A stretch of DNA of 64,000 bases from Bradyrhizobium sp. U87765 SZCCT0048 (lineage in GTDB: Bacteria > Pseudomonadota > Alphaproteobacteria > Rhizobiales > Xanthobacteraceae), in NCBI RefSeq assembly GCF_018131225.1, contig NZ_JAFCMM010000004.1:124001-188000 (forward strand). The letters run 5' to 3'. The notes under the pieces are model-generated. The model ran no database searches. It was not told the origin of the DNA and was given only the letters and a program-made list of their open reading frames with translations. The position numbers and the translations under genes were made by a program. Of the stretch, positions 51,114 through 59,563 are shown piece by piece. The number at the start of each line of letters is the position of its first letter. Position 1 is the first letter of the stretch.

Positions 51114-52012
51114 GCCTTGCTCCGCACGAGCTGCAGATGGCCGGGGCCGCCATGCAGATCGGCGACACTGAAGCGGCGGCCGTGTTGCAGCGAGGGGATG
51201 CTCTTGCGCACGCTCTCGACCTTGGCGGGATCGATCCGGGCGAGGATCACGCCGGGCTCGGTGCCGCCTTCCGCGAGAATGGTGCCCCACGGGTCGACGA
51301 TCAGCGAATGGCCGAAGGTCTCGCGGCCGTTCTCGTGCTTGCCGCCCTGGGCGGCAGCGAACACGAAGCTGCCGGTCTCGATCGCACGGGCGCGCATCAG
51401 CACATGCCAGTGTGCCTCGCCGGTCTTGCGGGTGAAGGCCGAGGGGATGCTGATGAACGATGAACCGGCTTCCGCGAGGGCGCGGTACAGCGCGGGGAAG
51501 CGCAGGTCGTAGCAGATCGACAGGCCGAGGCGGCCCCACGGCAGATCGGCGATCGCTGCCGTCTCGCCGGGCTGATAGTTGGCGGACTCGCGATAGGCCT
51601 CGCCGTTGCCGAGGTCGACGTCGAACATGTGGATCTTGTCATAGCGCGCGACGATCTCGCCCGCCGGATCGATCAGGAACGAGCGGTTGGCGGCGCGCTC
51701 GGCCGATGCCCGCACCGCGAGCGAGCCGACATGCACGAAGATCTTCAACTCGCGCGCCAGCTCGCGAAAGCCGGCGAGGGTGCGGTCGGTCTCCTCGTCC
51801 TGCAGCAGGGCGAACAGGGCTTGCCGGTTCTCCTGCATCAGGTTGCTCATCTCGGGCGTCTGCACGTAGTCGGCGCCGCCGGCCTTGGCTTCGCGGATCA
51901 GCGCTGCGGCCTGCGCGAAGCTCTGCTCCGGCGACAGCGAGGTGCGCATCTGGATCATCGCCGCGGTGAACGGCGCGCCGGTTTCCGGCGGCGTGGTCGC
52001 GGCGGCGCTCAC
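51110..52012 (-). CDS. carbon-nitrogen hydrolase (nitrilase superfamily, Nit2-like)
   Basis: A 300-residue thiol hydrolase. The Glu-Lys-Cys triad is complete: E54 (VQTPEMSNLM), K126 (RYDKIHMFDVD), C167 (LSICYDLRFP). PSAFTRKTGEAHWHVLMRAR and PWGTILAEGG are conserved. The sequence is closest to the Nit1/Nit2 type that removes deaminated glutathione, which would fit the adjacent glutaredoxin gene (inference). The GTG start at 52012 overlaps the grxC stop (GTGA), and its end overlaps the DUF1178 start; it is thus part of a tightly coupled set. Confidence 0.88.
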   Translation of the reverse strand: MSAAATTPPETGAPFTAAMIQMRTSLSPEQSFAQAAALIREAKAGGADYVQTPEMSNLMQENRQALFALLQDEETDRTLAGFRELARELKIFVHVGSLAVRASAERAANRSFLIDPAGEIVARYDKIHMFDVDLGNGEAYRESANYQPGETAAIADLPWGRLGLSICYDLRFPALYRALAEAGSSFISIPSAFTRKTGEAHWHVLMRARAIETGSFVFAAAQGGKHENGRETFGHSLIVDPWGTILAEGGTEPGVILARIDPAKVESVRKSIPSLQHGRRFSVADLHGGPGHLQLVRSKA

Positions 52013-52299
52013 GACACCGTCTCCTCGCCGGCCAGCAGCGGATCGAGCTTGCCGGCCTGGTCGAGCGCGTAGAGGTCGTCGCAGCCGCCGACATGGGCGT
52101 CGTTGATGAAGATCTGCGGCACGGTGGTGCGGCCGTTGGCGCGCTTCACCATCGCCTCGCGGAGCGCGCGGTCGGTCGCGACATCGATTTCCTTGTAGGA
52201 GACGTTCTTGCGCGCCAGCAGCGACTTGGCGGCGCGGCAATAGCCGCAGGTCGGCGTGGTGTAGATCTCCACGGCGGCGGTCACGGGAGCGGACGTCAT
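52009..52299 (-). CDS. grxC: glutaredoxin 3-type
   Basis: A 96-residue dithiol glutaredoxin, cytoplasmic reductant using glutathione. Active site C18-G-Y-C21 in VEIYTTPTCGYCRAAKSLL; the glutathione-binding TVP is in RTTVPQIFINDAHVGGCDDL. ATG at 52299 with GAGG upstream is chosen; the frame extends to 52326 with an ATG at 52314. Overlaps the nitrilase gene by 4 bases (GTGA). 27 bases lie between it and comF. Confidence 0.92.
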   Translation of the reverse strand: MTSAPVTAAVEIYTTPTCGYCRAAKSLLARKNVSYKEIDVATDRALREAMVKRANGRTTVPQIFINDAHVGGCDDLYALDQAGKLDPLLAGEETVS

Positions 52300-52326
52300 C
52301 GGGGCCTCGATCATGATTTGTTGCAA

Positions 52327-53154
52327 TTATATGGGGGTTTTGAAGCTGTCCACAACCCGCGCGAACACCAGCACGTCGACCTGGCGGGCCTTGGCCCGCA
52401 GGAGGGCCCGGGCGCAGGCATCGACGGTGGCGCCGGACGTCAGGACATCGTCCACCAGAACGATGTGGCGGCCCTCGATCGCGCTGCGCCGGTGTGCAGG
52501 CACCTGAAAGGCGCCCTGCACATTGTCAGCGCGTTCCGAACGGGTCAGGCCGACCTGCTGGCGGGTCGCCTTGCCGCGGCGGAGCGCGTCGCCCGCGAAG
52601 GGGACGCCGCTCTGTGTCGCCACCGCGTGCGCCAGCAGCCCTGACTGGTTGAATCGACGGCTCCAGGCACGTTGCCAGTGCAGCGGCACGGGAACCAGCA
52701 TGTCGGCATCGTCGAGCAGCTCGCGGCCGGCGCGGGCCATCCATCGCCCCATCACCGGCGCGAGGTCGCAGCGATCCTGGTATTTGAGGCCGTGTACCAG
52801 GGTCTTGGCGGTGTCGTCGTAGCGCACCGCGGCGCGGGCGCGATGATAGGCCGGCGGTGCGGCGATCGCCTCCATGGACAGCAGGTCCGGACCGGGATCG
52901 TAGACGAAGGGAATGCCGAGGCGGGGACAGTGGGGCGGCGCAATGAACGACAATTGCGCCCAGCAGGCGGCGCAGACACCGTCACCCGCGACCGGCTCGC
53001 GGCAGGCGACGCACAGCGTCGGCAGCGCCACATCGAGGGCGAGCCGCGCGACACCGCCAAGCACGGATTGCGTCGTGGCGCGGCAGGCTGCGAGCAGGCC
53101 CCGCAGGGTCACAAGGCGTTGCCCGGGCGTGATGTCGTGCATCGTGCGGTCCAT
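52327..53154 (-). CDS. comF: ComF family phosphoribosyltransferase-like protein
   Basis: A 275-residue protein with an N-terminal zinc finger (C48, C51, C61, C64 in LCVACREPVAG and CAACWAQL) and a phosphoribosyltransferase-like domain. The latter has LVHGLKYQDRCDLAPVMGRW, VPVPLHWQRAWSRRFNQSGL and the PRPP loop IVLVDDVLTSGATVDA. In competent bacteria ComF helps DNA uptake; in others the role is unclear. First gene of the comF-grxC-nitrilase-DUF1178 set. Start ATG at 53154. Confidence 0.9.
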   Translation of the reverse strand: MDRTMHDITPGQRLVTLRGLLAACRATTQSVLGGVARLALDVALPTLCVACREPVAGDGVCAACWAQLSFIAPPHCPRLGIPFVYDPGPDLLSMEAIAAPPAYHRARAAVRYDDTAKTLVHGLKYQDRCDLAPVMGRWMARAGRELLDDADMLVPVPLHWQRAWSRRFNQSGLLAHAVATQSGVPFAGDALRRGKATRQQVGLTRSERADNVQGAFQVPAHRRSAIEGRHIVLVDDVLTSGATVDACARALLRAKARQVDVLVFARVVDSFKTPI

Positions 53155-53410
53155 GATCGTCCGGCCGATCGTGAAAGGCTATCGTCTGCATGGCAGCATC
53201 TCAAGGCGCGACCGTGGCATGGTCTGCCGCGGCGCCGGCGTGGTGGATCGGACATTGCTGCAGCGTGGCCGTGGTCGCCCGGAGGAGAGCACGCGCGTGG
53301 AACGGCATGGCGCGATCGGTGTCGGCAAGCGAAAATAATTCTTCAGCCGATGTCGAATCCGCGGCGTCCCCGACGATTACCTGCGTGCTACAACACGCAA
53401 GGAGCCGCCC

Positions 53411-53776
53411 ATGCACTACCACTGCCTGATCTTTTTCGATCCAAAAGTCGCCTTCAACGGTTCCCCCGAGGCCGACCAGGTCCTGGCCGACATTCCGGCC
53501 TATTCGGCCAAGCTGAAAGCCGAGGGCCATCACGTCACCGATCTTCCGCTGAATCTGCCCGCCACGGCGGTCACCCTCCAAAAGCGGGACGGCAAGGTTT
53601 CGACCACCGACGGCCCGTTCATGGAGACCAAGGAGATGCTGGGCGGCCTCATGGTGATCGAGGCGCGCGACCTCAACGAAGCCATCCGCGTCGCCGGCGA
53701 GTGCCCGTACGCCCGGCTGGGCACGATCGAGATCCGTCCGGCGATCGATTTCAGCCAGCCCAGGCCGTGCCTCTAA
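53411..53776 (+). CDS. YCII-related (DGPF domain) protein
   Basis: A 121-residue protein of the YCII/DGPF family. HYHCLIFFDPKVAFN and the DGPF motif in VSTTDGPFMETKEMLGGLMV (residues about 62-81), and EARDLNEAIRVAGECPYARL are its marks. These proteins resemble YciI but lack an established enzymatic role; they are commonly encoded next to ECF sigma factors with long C-terminal extensions, as here. The sigma gene begins directly after its stop codon (no gap), so the two are one transcript. It starts at ATG 53411 with AAGGAGCC upstream. Confidence 0.88.
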   Translation: MHYHCLIFFDPKVAFNGSPEADQVLADIPAYSAKLKAEGHHVTDLPLNLPATAVTLQKRDGKVSTTDGPFMETKEMLGGLMVIEARDLNEAIRVAGECPYARLGTIEIRPAIDFSQPRPCL

Positions 53777-55039
53777 ATGGCGCCAGCCGCACACGGCGAA
53801 CTCGAGGCGGCTTACCGCAACGACGCTCGCCGTGTGTACGCCACGCTGATCCGCCTGCTGGGCGGTTTCCAGGCGGCGGAGGAGGGGGTGCATGAAGCCT
53901 TCCTGGCGGCGGCGGCCGCATGGCCGCAAACCGGCGTGCCCGCGAATCCCTATGCCTGGCTGGTCTCGGCCGGGCGCAACCGTGTCGTCGATCGCTGGCG
54001 GCGCGACGCCAGGGTGAAGGGCGCCTGCGCCGATATGCCGGCCGAGCCCGACTGGACCGACGATCCCGACCCCCATGCCATCCGCGACGATGATCTCAGC
54101 CTGATTTTCATCTGCTGCCATCCGGCGTTGTCGCCCGATGGCCGCGCCGCGCTGACGCTGCGTGAAGTCTGTGGCCTGACGACCGAGGAAATCGCCCGCG
54201 CCTTCCTGACGCCGGCGCCGACCATCGCCCAGCGCATCGTCCGCGCCAAGGCCAAGATCCGCGATCTGGCCATCCCCTACGAGGTGCCCGGCCGCGCGGA
54301 ATGGCCGGTGCGTCTCGACAGCGTGCTGCAGGTCATCTACCTCGTCTTCAACGAAGGGCACACGACCACCGACGGTCCGCAACTGATCCGCACCGACCTG
54401 TGCGGCGAAGCTATCCGCCTCGGGCGTTTGCTGAACGACCTCGTCGACGATGCCGAAGCGCTCGGTCTGCTGGCCCTGATGCTGCTGCACGATGCGCGCC
54501 GTGCGACGCGCATCGACGCCGCCGGCGATTTCGTGCCGCTGGAAGAGCAGGATCGATCCCGCTGGGACCGCACGCTGATCGCCGAGGCGCAAGGCCTGAT
54601 CGCGCGTGCGCTGACGCATCGCCGTGTCGGGCCGTATATCCTGCAGGCGGCGATCGCCGAACTCCATGCCGGCGCCCCGGGCCTCGCCGAGACCGACTGG
54701 CCGCAGATCGTCGGTCTCTACGACACCTTGATGCGGGTGGCGCCGTCACCGGTGGTGGCGCTCAACCGCGCCGTTGCGATCGGCCAGCGGGATGGCGCGG
54801 AAACAGGGCTGGCCGCGGTCGAGGCGGCGATGGCTGGCGGCGGGCTCGATACTTACCATCTGGCTTTCGCGGCAGCTGCGGGGCTGCACCATCAGTGCGG
54901 GCGCATCGCGACGGCGATCGCCTTGTATCGACAGGGGCTGGATCTGGCGGTTCAATCCGCGGACCGCCGCTTCCTGGAACGTCGCATGGCGGAGCTGCTG
55001 GATGTCGACCGGCGCATGCCAGATCCCGGGCGGCACTAG
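53777..55039 (+). CDS. ECF sigma factor with C-terminal extension (ECF42-like)
   Basis: A 420-residue RNA polymerase sigma factor. Region sigma2 is about residues 8-85 (ARRVYATLIRLLGGFQAAEE, NPYAWLVSAGRNRVVDRWRR) and sigma4 about 110-165 (LTLREVCGLTTEEIARAFLT, TIAQRIVRAKAKIRDL). The remaining 240 residues form a helical, TPR-like domain (RLDSVLQVIYLVFNEGHTTT, VVALNRAVAIGQRDGAETGL, GLDTYHLAFAAAAGLHHQCG) replacing an anti-sigma factor as internal regulator. The family paired with DGPF proteins is called ECF42. Trigger and regulon are unknown. Starts at ATG 53777 right after the DGPF gene. Confidence 0.88.
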   Translation: MAPAAHGELEAAYRNDARRVYATLIRLLGGFQAAEEGVHEAFLAAAAAWPQTGVPANPYAWLVSAGRNRVVDRWRRDARVKGACADMPAEPDWTDDPDPHAIRDDDLSLIFICCHPALSPDGRAALTLREVCGLTTEEIARAFLTPAPTIAQRIVRAKAKIRDLAIPYEVPGRAEWPVRLDSVLQVIYLVFNEGHTTTDGPQLIRTDLCGEAIRLGRLLNDLVDDAEALGLLALMLLHDARRATRIDAAGDFVPLEEQDRSRWDRTLIAEAQGLIARALTHRRVGPYILQAAIAELHAGAPGLAETDWPQIVGLYDTLMRVAPSPVVALNRAVAIGQRDGAETGLAAVEAAMAGGGLDTYHLAFAAAAGLHHQCGRIATAIALYRQGLDLAVQSADRRFLERRMAELLDVDRRMPDPGRH

Positions 55040-55186
55040 AATCTTGTGTTAGCGCTTGTGCCTGTGGTTGTTACGTCCGGAAACGAGCCGGCCGCAAAGT
55101 CAGGCCAATGTTGGAACCGGGGCAATGATCCGGTGAAGACATTGCTGCGGGGCTCGAACCACTGATCGACAAGGATTTTGCCAGTC

Positions 55187-56062
55187 ATGGCTGACAGGCC
55201 CGTTCCCGCGAGCAGCCCAACCGGATCGAGCGCCGCCGCGCCGGAGCTGTTCGACCATGCGCTGCTGCAGGCGCGTCAGCACCGTGCCGAGCGGCTGGGC
55301 GCGGCGACGTTCCTGCTGGAGCGCGTCAGCGAGGACGCGATGGAACGGCTCGGGGCGGTGGTGCGCAGCTTTGCCGCGGTCGCCGATATCGGCTCGCCGG
55401 GCGCGGCGGTAGGGGATGCGCTGCGTGCGCGTTTCGATGACGTGACGCGGGTCGATCTGCTCGGCCGCGTCCGCGAGGATCTTGCGCTGGCACCGCAGTC
55501 GCTCGACCTTGCCGTGTCGGCGCTGGCGTTGCACTTCGCCAACGATCTGCCGGGCGTGCTGGCGCAGGTGCGGCGTGCACTGAGGCCCGACGGGCTGCTG
55601 CTGGCGGCGCTGCTTGGCGGCGACACGCTCACCGAGCTGCGCCAGGCGTTCGCCGCAGCGGAGACCGAGGTCGAGGGCGGGCTGTCGCCGCGCGTCGCGC
55701 CGTTCGCCGACCTGCGCGATCTCGGCGCGCTGCTGCAGCGTGCAGGTTTCGCCCTGCCGGTCGCCGATGTCGACCGCATCGTCGTGCGCTACGACAATGC
55801 CTTCGCGCTGATGCAGGATCTGCGGCGGATGGGCGCGACCAATGTGCTGCGCGAGCGCCGCCGCACGCCGCTGCGCCGGGCGACGCTACTGCGTATGGCG
55901 CAGGTCTATGGCGAGCGCTTCGCCGATGCCGACGGCCGCATCCGCGCGACGTTCGATGTGGTGTGGCTGTCGGGCTGGACGCCGCACGACAGCCAGCAGA
56001 AGCCGCTCAAGCCGGGATCGGCAACACACAGTCTGGCAGAAGCGGTGAAGCGGCGGGAGTGA
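55187..56062 (+). CDS. SAM-dependent methyltransferase, NDUFAF5/BioC-like
   Basis: A 291-residue class I methyltransferase. PELFDHALLQARQHRAERLG opens the domain, ADIGSPGAAVGDALRARF is SAM motif I (weak), DLAVSALALHFANDLPGVLA and ALRPDGLLLAALLGGDTLTE are motifs II-III. GGLSPRVAPFADLRDLGALL and MGATNVLRERRR are the late part of the NDUFAF5-type proteins, alphaproteobacterial relatives of a mitochondrial complex I assembly factor. Function in bacteria is not shown. The ATG at 55187 follows AAGGA. Confidence 0.82.
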   Translation: MADRPVPASSPTGSSAAAPELFDHALLQARQHRAERLGAATFLLERVSEDAMERLGAVVRSFAAVADIGSPGAAVGDALRARFDDVTRVDLLGRVREDLALAPQSLDLAVSALALHFANDLPGVLAQVRRALRPDGLLLAALLGGDTLTELRQAFAAAETEVEGGLSPRVAPFADLRDLGALLQRAGFALPVADVDRIVVRYDNAFALMQDLRRMGATNVLRERRRTPLRRATLLRMAQVYGERFADADGRIRATFDVVWLSGWTPHDSQQKPLKPGSATHSLAEAVKRRE

Positions 56063-56097
56063 ACGCTGCCGTCGCGCGGGATGTTCGACGGCTTCGC

Positions 56098-56225
56098 TCG
56101 GTCATTCCGCGAGCTGCGCAGCGGCTATCCGGACTCTCAAGGCTTCGAGATTCCGGGTTCGTGGTGGAGCCTGCCATCGGGTCGCGCGTTGCGCGGACCC
56201 GTTGGCGACGGCCCGGAATGACCGA
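56098..56225. repeat. 128-bp palindromic repeat
   Basis: TCGGTCATTCCG (56098-56109) and CGGAATGACCGA (56214-56225) are perfect complements at the ends of an intergenic element with an internal GAGATTCCGGG. It is related to the ATTCCGGG element at 12518-12551. It lies in the gap between the convergent methyltransferase and mutT genes. Confidence 0.7.
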
Positions 56226-56245
56226 GGACAGCCGCCGGTTCGACG

Positions 56246-56644
56246 TTACAGCAGATCGATCAGATGCGGGATCAGCGGCAGATCGGCCGGCGGCATCGGG
56301 TAGTCGCGCAGCTTGTTGGCACGCACCCAGGCGAGGTTCTGGCCCTCGCGCGCCGCCGGCGTGCCTTCCCAGCGCCGGCAGATGTACAGCGGCATCAGCA
56401 GATGGAAATCATCGTAGCCATGGCTGGCGAAGGTCAGCGGCGCGAGGCAGGCCTCGCGCACGGTGATGCCGAGCTCCTCGTGCAACTCGCGGATCAGCGC
56501 CTGTTCCGGCCGCTCGCCGGGATCGAGCTTGCCGCCGGGAAACTCCCACAGCCCCGCCAGCGCCTTGCCTTCGGGGCGCTGGGCGATCAGCACGCGGTTG
56601 TCGGTGTCGACCAGCGCGCAGGCGACGACGAGGGTGAGCTTCAC
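56246..56644 (-). CDS. mutT: 8-oxo-dGTP diphosphatase MutT-like Nudix hydrolase
   Basis: A 132-residue Nudix enzyme that clears oxidised nucleotides. The Nudix box spans G38-I60 (GGKLDPGERPEQALIREL then HEELGI) with every metal-binding residue. VVACALVDTDNRVLIAQRPE and LAGLWEFPGG are the MutT-like lead-in. The start codon overlaps the argJ stop (ATGA), so it is coupled to argJ; other Nudix substrates are possible. Confidence 0.9.
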   Translation of the reverse strand: MKLTLVVACALVDTDNRVLIAQRPEGKALAGLWEFPGGKLDPGERPEQALIRELHEELGITVREACLAPLTFASHGYDDFHLLMPLYICRRWEGTPAAREGQNLAWVRANKLRDYPMPPADLPLIPHLIDLL

Positions 56645-57882
56645 GACCGGTAGTCGCCGTTGATGGCGACATATTCCTTGGTGAGGTCACACGTCAGCAC
56701 GCGGTCGCGGCCCTTGCCGAGGCCGAGGGCGACCTTGATCTGGATCTCGGGCCTGGTCATCGCTTCCGACACCTTCGCCTCGTCGTAGGAGGGATCGCGC
56801 GCGCCCTTGTGGGCGACGCGGATGCCGTTGAACGCGATCGACAGCTTGTCGCGGTCGGCCGGCTCGCCGGCCTTGCCGACCGCCATCACCACGCGGCCCC
56901 AGTTGGCGTCCTCGCCGGCGATTGCGGTCTTCACCAGCGGCGAGTTGGCGATCGACATCGCGATGCGGCGCGCGGAGGGCTGCGACACCGCGCCCTCGAC
57001 CACGATCTCGACCAGCTTGCGCGCGCCTTCGCCGTCGCGTGCCACCTGCTCGGCAAGGTCGGCGAGCACGGTGTGCAGCGCCTTGGTGAAGGCCTTGAGG
57101 CGCGGGTCCGAGGCGCGGCTGATCTTCGGTGCGCCGTGTTCGGCGGCGGCGCCGGTGGCGAACGCAAGCAGGGTATCGGAGGTCGAGGTGTCGCCGTCGA
57201 TGGTCACGGCGTTGAAGGTGTCGGCGACGCCGGCCTTGAGAAGCGCCTGCAGCGCCGGCGCGGAGATCGGCGCGTCGGTGAACACGAACGACAGCATGGT
57301 CGCCATGTCCGGCGCGATCATGCCGGCGCCCTTGGCGACGCCGTTGATGGTCACGGTCGCCTTGCCGAGCTTGACGCGGGCGGTCGCGACCTTGGGGAAG
57401 GTGTCGGTGGTCATGATTGCCCGGGCGGCGTCGTTCCATGCGGTCGGCACGGCGGTTTCGACCAGGGTGTCCATGACACCGTTGAACTTGGTGGCGTCGA
57501 GCGGCTCGCCGATGACGCCGGTGGACGCCAGGAAGATCTCATCGGCCTTGCAGCCGATCGCCTTGGCGGCAATCGTCGCGGTCAGCGCGGTGGATTGGCG
57601 TCCGGTCTTGCCGGTGAAGGCGTTGGCGTTGCCGGAGTTGACCACCAGCGCCCGCGCGGTCTTGCCCTTGAGGCGGTCGCGGCACCACTCGACCGGTGCG
57701 GACGGGCACTTCGATGTCGTGAACACGCCGGCCACCGTGGTGCCGGGATCGAGCAGCGCCAGCAGCACGTCGGTCCGTCCCTTGTAGCGGATGCCGGCCG
57801 CGGCGGTCGCGAGGCGGACGCCGGCGAGCTCGGGCAGTTCGGGCACGTTGGTCGGGGCGAGGGGGGAGACGGACGTGGACAT
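56641..57882 (-). CDS. argJ: bifunctional ornithine acetyltransferase/N-acetylglutamate synthase
   Basis: A 413-residue enzyme of the cyclic arginine pathway, moving acetyl from N-acetylornithine to glutamate. It cleaves itself before T195 in IAPDMATMLSFVFTDA (A194|T195), where Thr becomes the nucleophile. LVVNSGNANAFTGKTG, FLASTGVIGEPL and GEDANWGRVVMAVGKAG are conserved parts. Start ATG at 57882; open frame runs to 58002 but lacks similarity. mutT overlaps its end. Confidence 0.95.
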   Translation of the reverse strand: MSTSVSPLAPTNVPELPELAGVRLATAAAGIRYKGRTDVLLALLDPGTTVAGVFTTSKCPSAPVEWCRDRLKGKTARALVVNSGNANAFTGKTGRQSTALTATIAAKAIGCKADEIFLASTGVIGEPLDATKFNGVMDTLVETAVPTAWNDAARAIMTTDTFPKVATARVKLGKATVTINGVAKGAGMIAPDMATMLSFVFTDAPISAPALQALLKAGVADTFNAVTIDGDTSTSDTLLAFATGAAAEHGAPKISRASDPRLKAFTKALHTVLADLAEQVARDGEGARKLVEIVVEGAVSQPSARRIAMSIANSPLVKTAIAGEDANWGRVVMAVGKAGEPADRDKLSIAFNGIRVAHKGARDPSYDEAKVSEAMTRPEIQIKVALGLGKGRDRVLTCDLTKEYVAINGDYRS

Positions 57883-58017
57883 GGCGGCTTCCGCGGTGAG
57901 GAGAGGGCAAAGCAGGATGCGGTATTTAGCCGTGATGCTGCCGTTTGTCGCGGGGCTTTGCCGCGGTTTTTCGGCGCGAGGGCTCATTCTTTTCGCTGTC
58001 ATCTTTCCGAAATGAAA

Positions 58018-58044
58018 CGGCCGGGGCGCAATGCGCCCCGGCCG
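58018..58044 (-). terminator. strong hairpin, terminator of the PpiC-type gene
   Basis: A perfect 12-bp stem (CGGCCGGGGCGC, 58018-58029, with GCGCCCCGGCCG, 58033-58044) and AAT loop; on the minus strand it is followed by TTTCATTTC. It lies 28 bases past the stop of the parvulin gene, so argJ probably has its own promoter further on. Confidence 0.8.
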
Positions 58045-58071
58045 GTCCGCTCCATCGACGTTTAATGGCTG

Positions 58072-59007
58072 TTACTTCTTCTTTGCCGGCTCCGCCGCCT
58101 TGGTATCGGTCTTGGTGTCCGACTTGGCGTCCGGCTTGGCGGCGTCCGGCTTGTCGTTCGCGGCCTGGTCGAGACGCTCGATCTTGGCGCCGTCATGCAG
58201 CTTGGTGACGTATTCGGCCTGGGCGCGGCGGGTCACGTAGGTTTCGATCTGGCCCTTGACCTGATCGAACTCCGGCGGCTTGCGGTTGCGCTTCTCCTCG
58301 ACCTTGATGACATGCCAGCCGAACTGCGACTTGACCGGGTCGGAGATCTTGCCCGGCTCGAGCGCGAAGGCCGCGGCAGAGAATTCCGGCACCATCTGGT
58401 CCTTGGTGAAGAAACCGAGGTCGCCACCGTCGGACGCGCCCGGATCCTTGGACTTTTTCTTCGCCAGCTCGGCGAAGTCGGCGCCCTTCTTGAGTTCCTC
58501 GATCACCTGCTTGGCCTCGTCCTCGGTCTCGACCAGGATGTGGCGCGCGCGCACTTCCTGCTCGGAGGCGATCTGCTTGGCGGCGTCGTCATAGACCTTG
58601 CGCATCGCCTCGTCGGTGGTCGCGGCCTTGCCTTCCACGGCCAGGAGGCTGTCCATCAGCAGCCGGTCCTTGGCGAACGCCAGACGCTTCTTGAAGTCGT
58701 CGCGGTCCTGGATCTTCTTCTCTTCGGCGGCCTTGGCCGCGATCTTCATGTCGATCAGGAACTTGATGATGTTCTCGCGCTTGCTGGCCGGGTCCATCTG
58801 GGCGAGGCTCGGCGCCAGCTCCTCCTCGGCGACCGCGAGGTCGCTCTCGCGGATCTCGCTGCCGTTCACCTTGGCGATGACCGGATTGGAGTCCTGGGCG
58901 CGGGCCGGCAGGCCGGACAGCAGCGCCACGGAGAGACAACCTGTCGCGGTGACCGCGAGCAGGCCCAGGCGCAGGGCGGTCATCGTTCGGGACGGAGCAG
59001 CGATCAT
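58072..59007 (-). CDS. periplasmic parvulin-type peptidyl-prolyl isomerase
   Basis: A 311-residue foldase exported to the periplasm: signal peptide MTALRLGLLAVTATGCLSVA with cleavage after ARA, then an N-terminal SurA/PrsA-like helical part (IAKVNGSEIRESDLAVAEEE). The parvulin domain covers about 150-250: QEVRARHILVETEDEAKQVI, GADFAELAKKKSKDPGASDG, GGDLGFFTKDQMVPEFSAAA, SQFGWHVIKVEEKRNRKP. It ends in a Lys/Asp/Ala-rich tail (DKPDAAKPDAKSDTKTDTKA). Related to PrsA/PpiC; divergent from secA, suggesting secretion-linked folding. Confidence 0.9.
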   Translation of the reverse strand: MIAAPSRTMTALRLGLLAVTATGCLSVALLSGLPARAQDSNPVIAKVNGSEIRESDLAVAEEELAPSLAQMDPASKRENIIKFLIDMKIAAKAAEEKKIQDRDDFKKRLAFAKDRLLMDSLLAVEGKAATTDEAMRKVYDDAAKQIASEQEVRARHILVETEDEAKQVIEELKKGADFAELAKKKSKDPGASDGGDLGFFTKDQMVPEFSAAAFALEPGKISDPVKSQFGWHVIKVEEKRNRKPPEFDQVKGQIETYVTRRAQAEYVTKLHDGAKIERLDQAANDKPDAAKPDAKSDTKTDTKAAEPAKKK

Positions 59008-59563
59008 GGAAAATCCTTAATTTGTCAAAGTCGCGCGATGGAGCGCCGAAAGGCGGCGGACACTCGCCCAATCGCATGCCGTTGGCAACCTCCTCGTGTT
59101 CCGCCCGGTGATTTCGCTTCGCCCGGCCGTCCCCCCGGGCAAGCGATGGTCAGTCATCACAGGATGCGGACGCGAGTACGCGTTCACGGTCATGGTCGGG
59201 CCGCAGAATCTCCTCTTCGGCGCCGCCGACGTTACGGGGATCGGCGCCAAAGCCACATCAAAAACCCGACAAAATCATGAAATTCCTGAAATGCTTGCGC
59301 CGTTGACAAGGCTCCGGGCCCCTCATATCTCTGCCCCGCCAAGGTCTTTAGATGGTCTATGGATCGTGGTGCGTATATGGTCGCGCCAGCGCCGGTGAAC
59401 CTCGGACCGTCTTTCCCGCACTTACGCGCAAGGGATTGCCTGGACACGAGATTTTCGGCAGCGGCACACCCCTCAAGAGCACACCCGCGGGGCCGCTTGG
59501 CCCTCTCTCGCCTGGCCTGATGTCGCGGCTGCGACGGCCGGCTTGCAAACGACAGGAATGGCT
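59008..59563. other. divergent control region of prsA-like gene and secA
   Basis: 556 bp without a convincing gene. It must hold promoters for both directions; a TTGACA box at 59303 is listed separately. I see no secM-like gene, and no obvious translational arrest sequence upstream of secA. Confidence 0.5.
59303..59331 (+). promoter_or_regulatory. candidate sigma70 promoter for secA
   Basis: TTGACA at 59303-59308, then about 16-17 bases to a weak -10 (ATATCT or TATCTC at 59325-59331). If used, the secA leader would be about 220 bases. Weak evidence: only the -35 is a full match. Confidence 0.35.
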
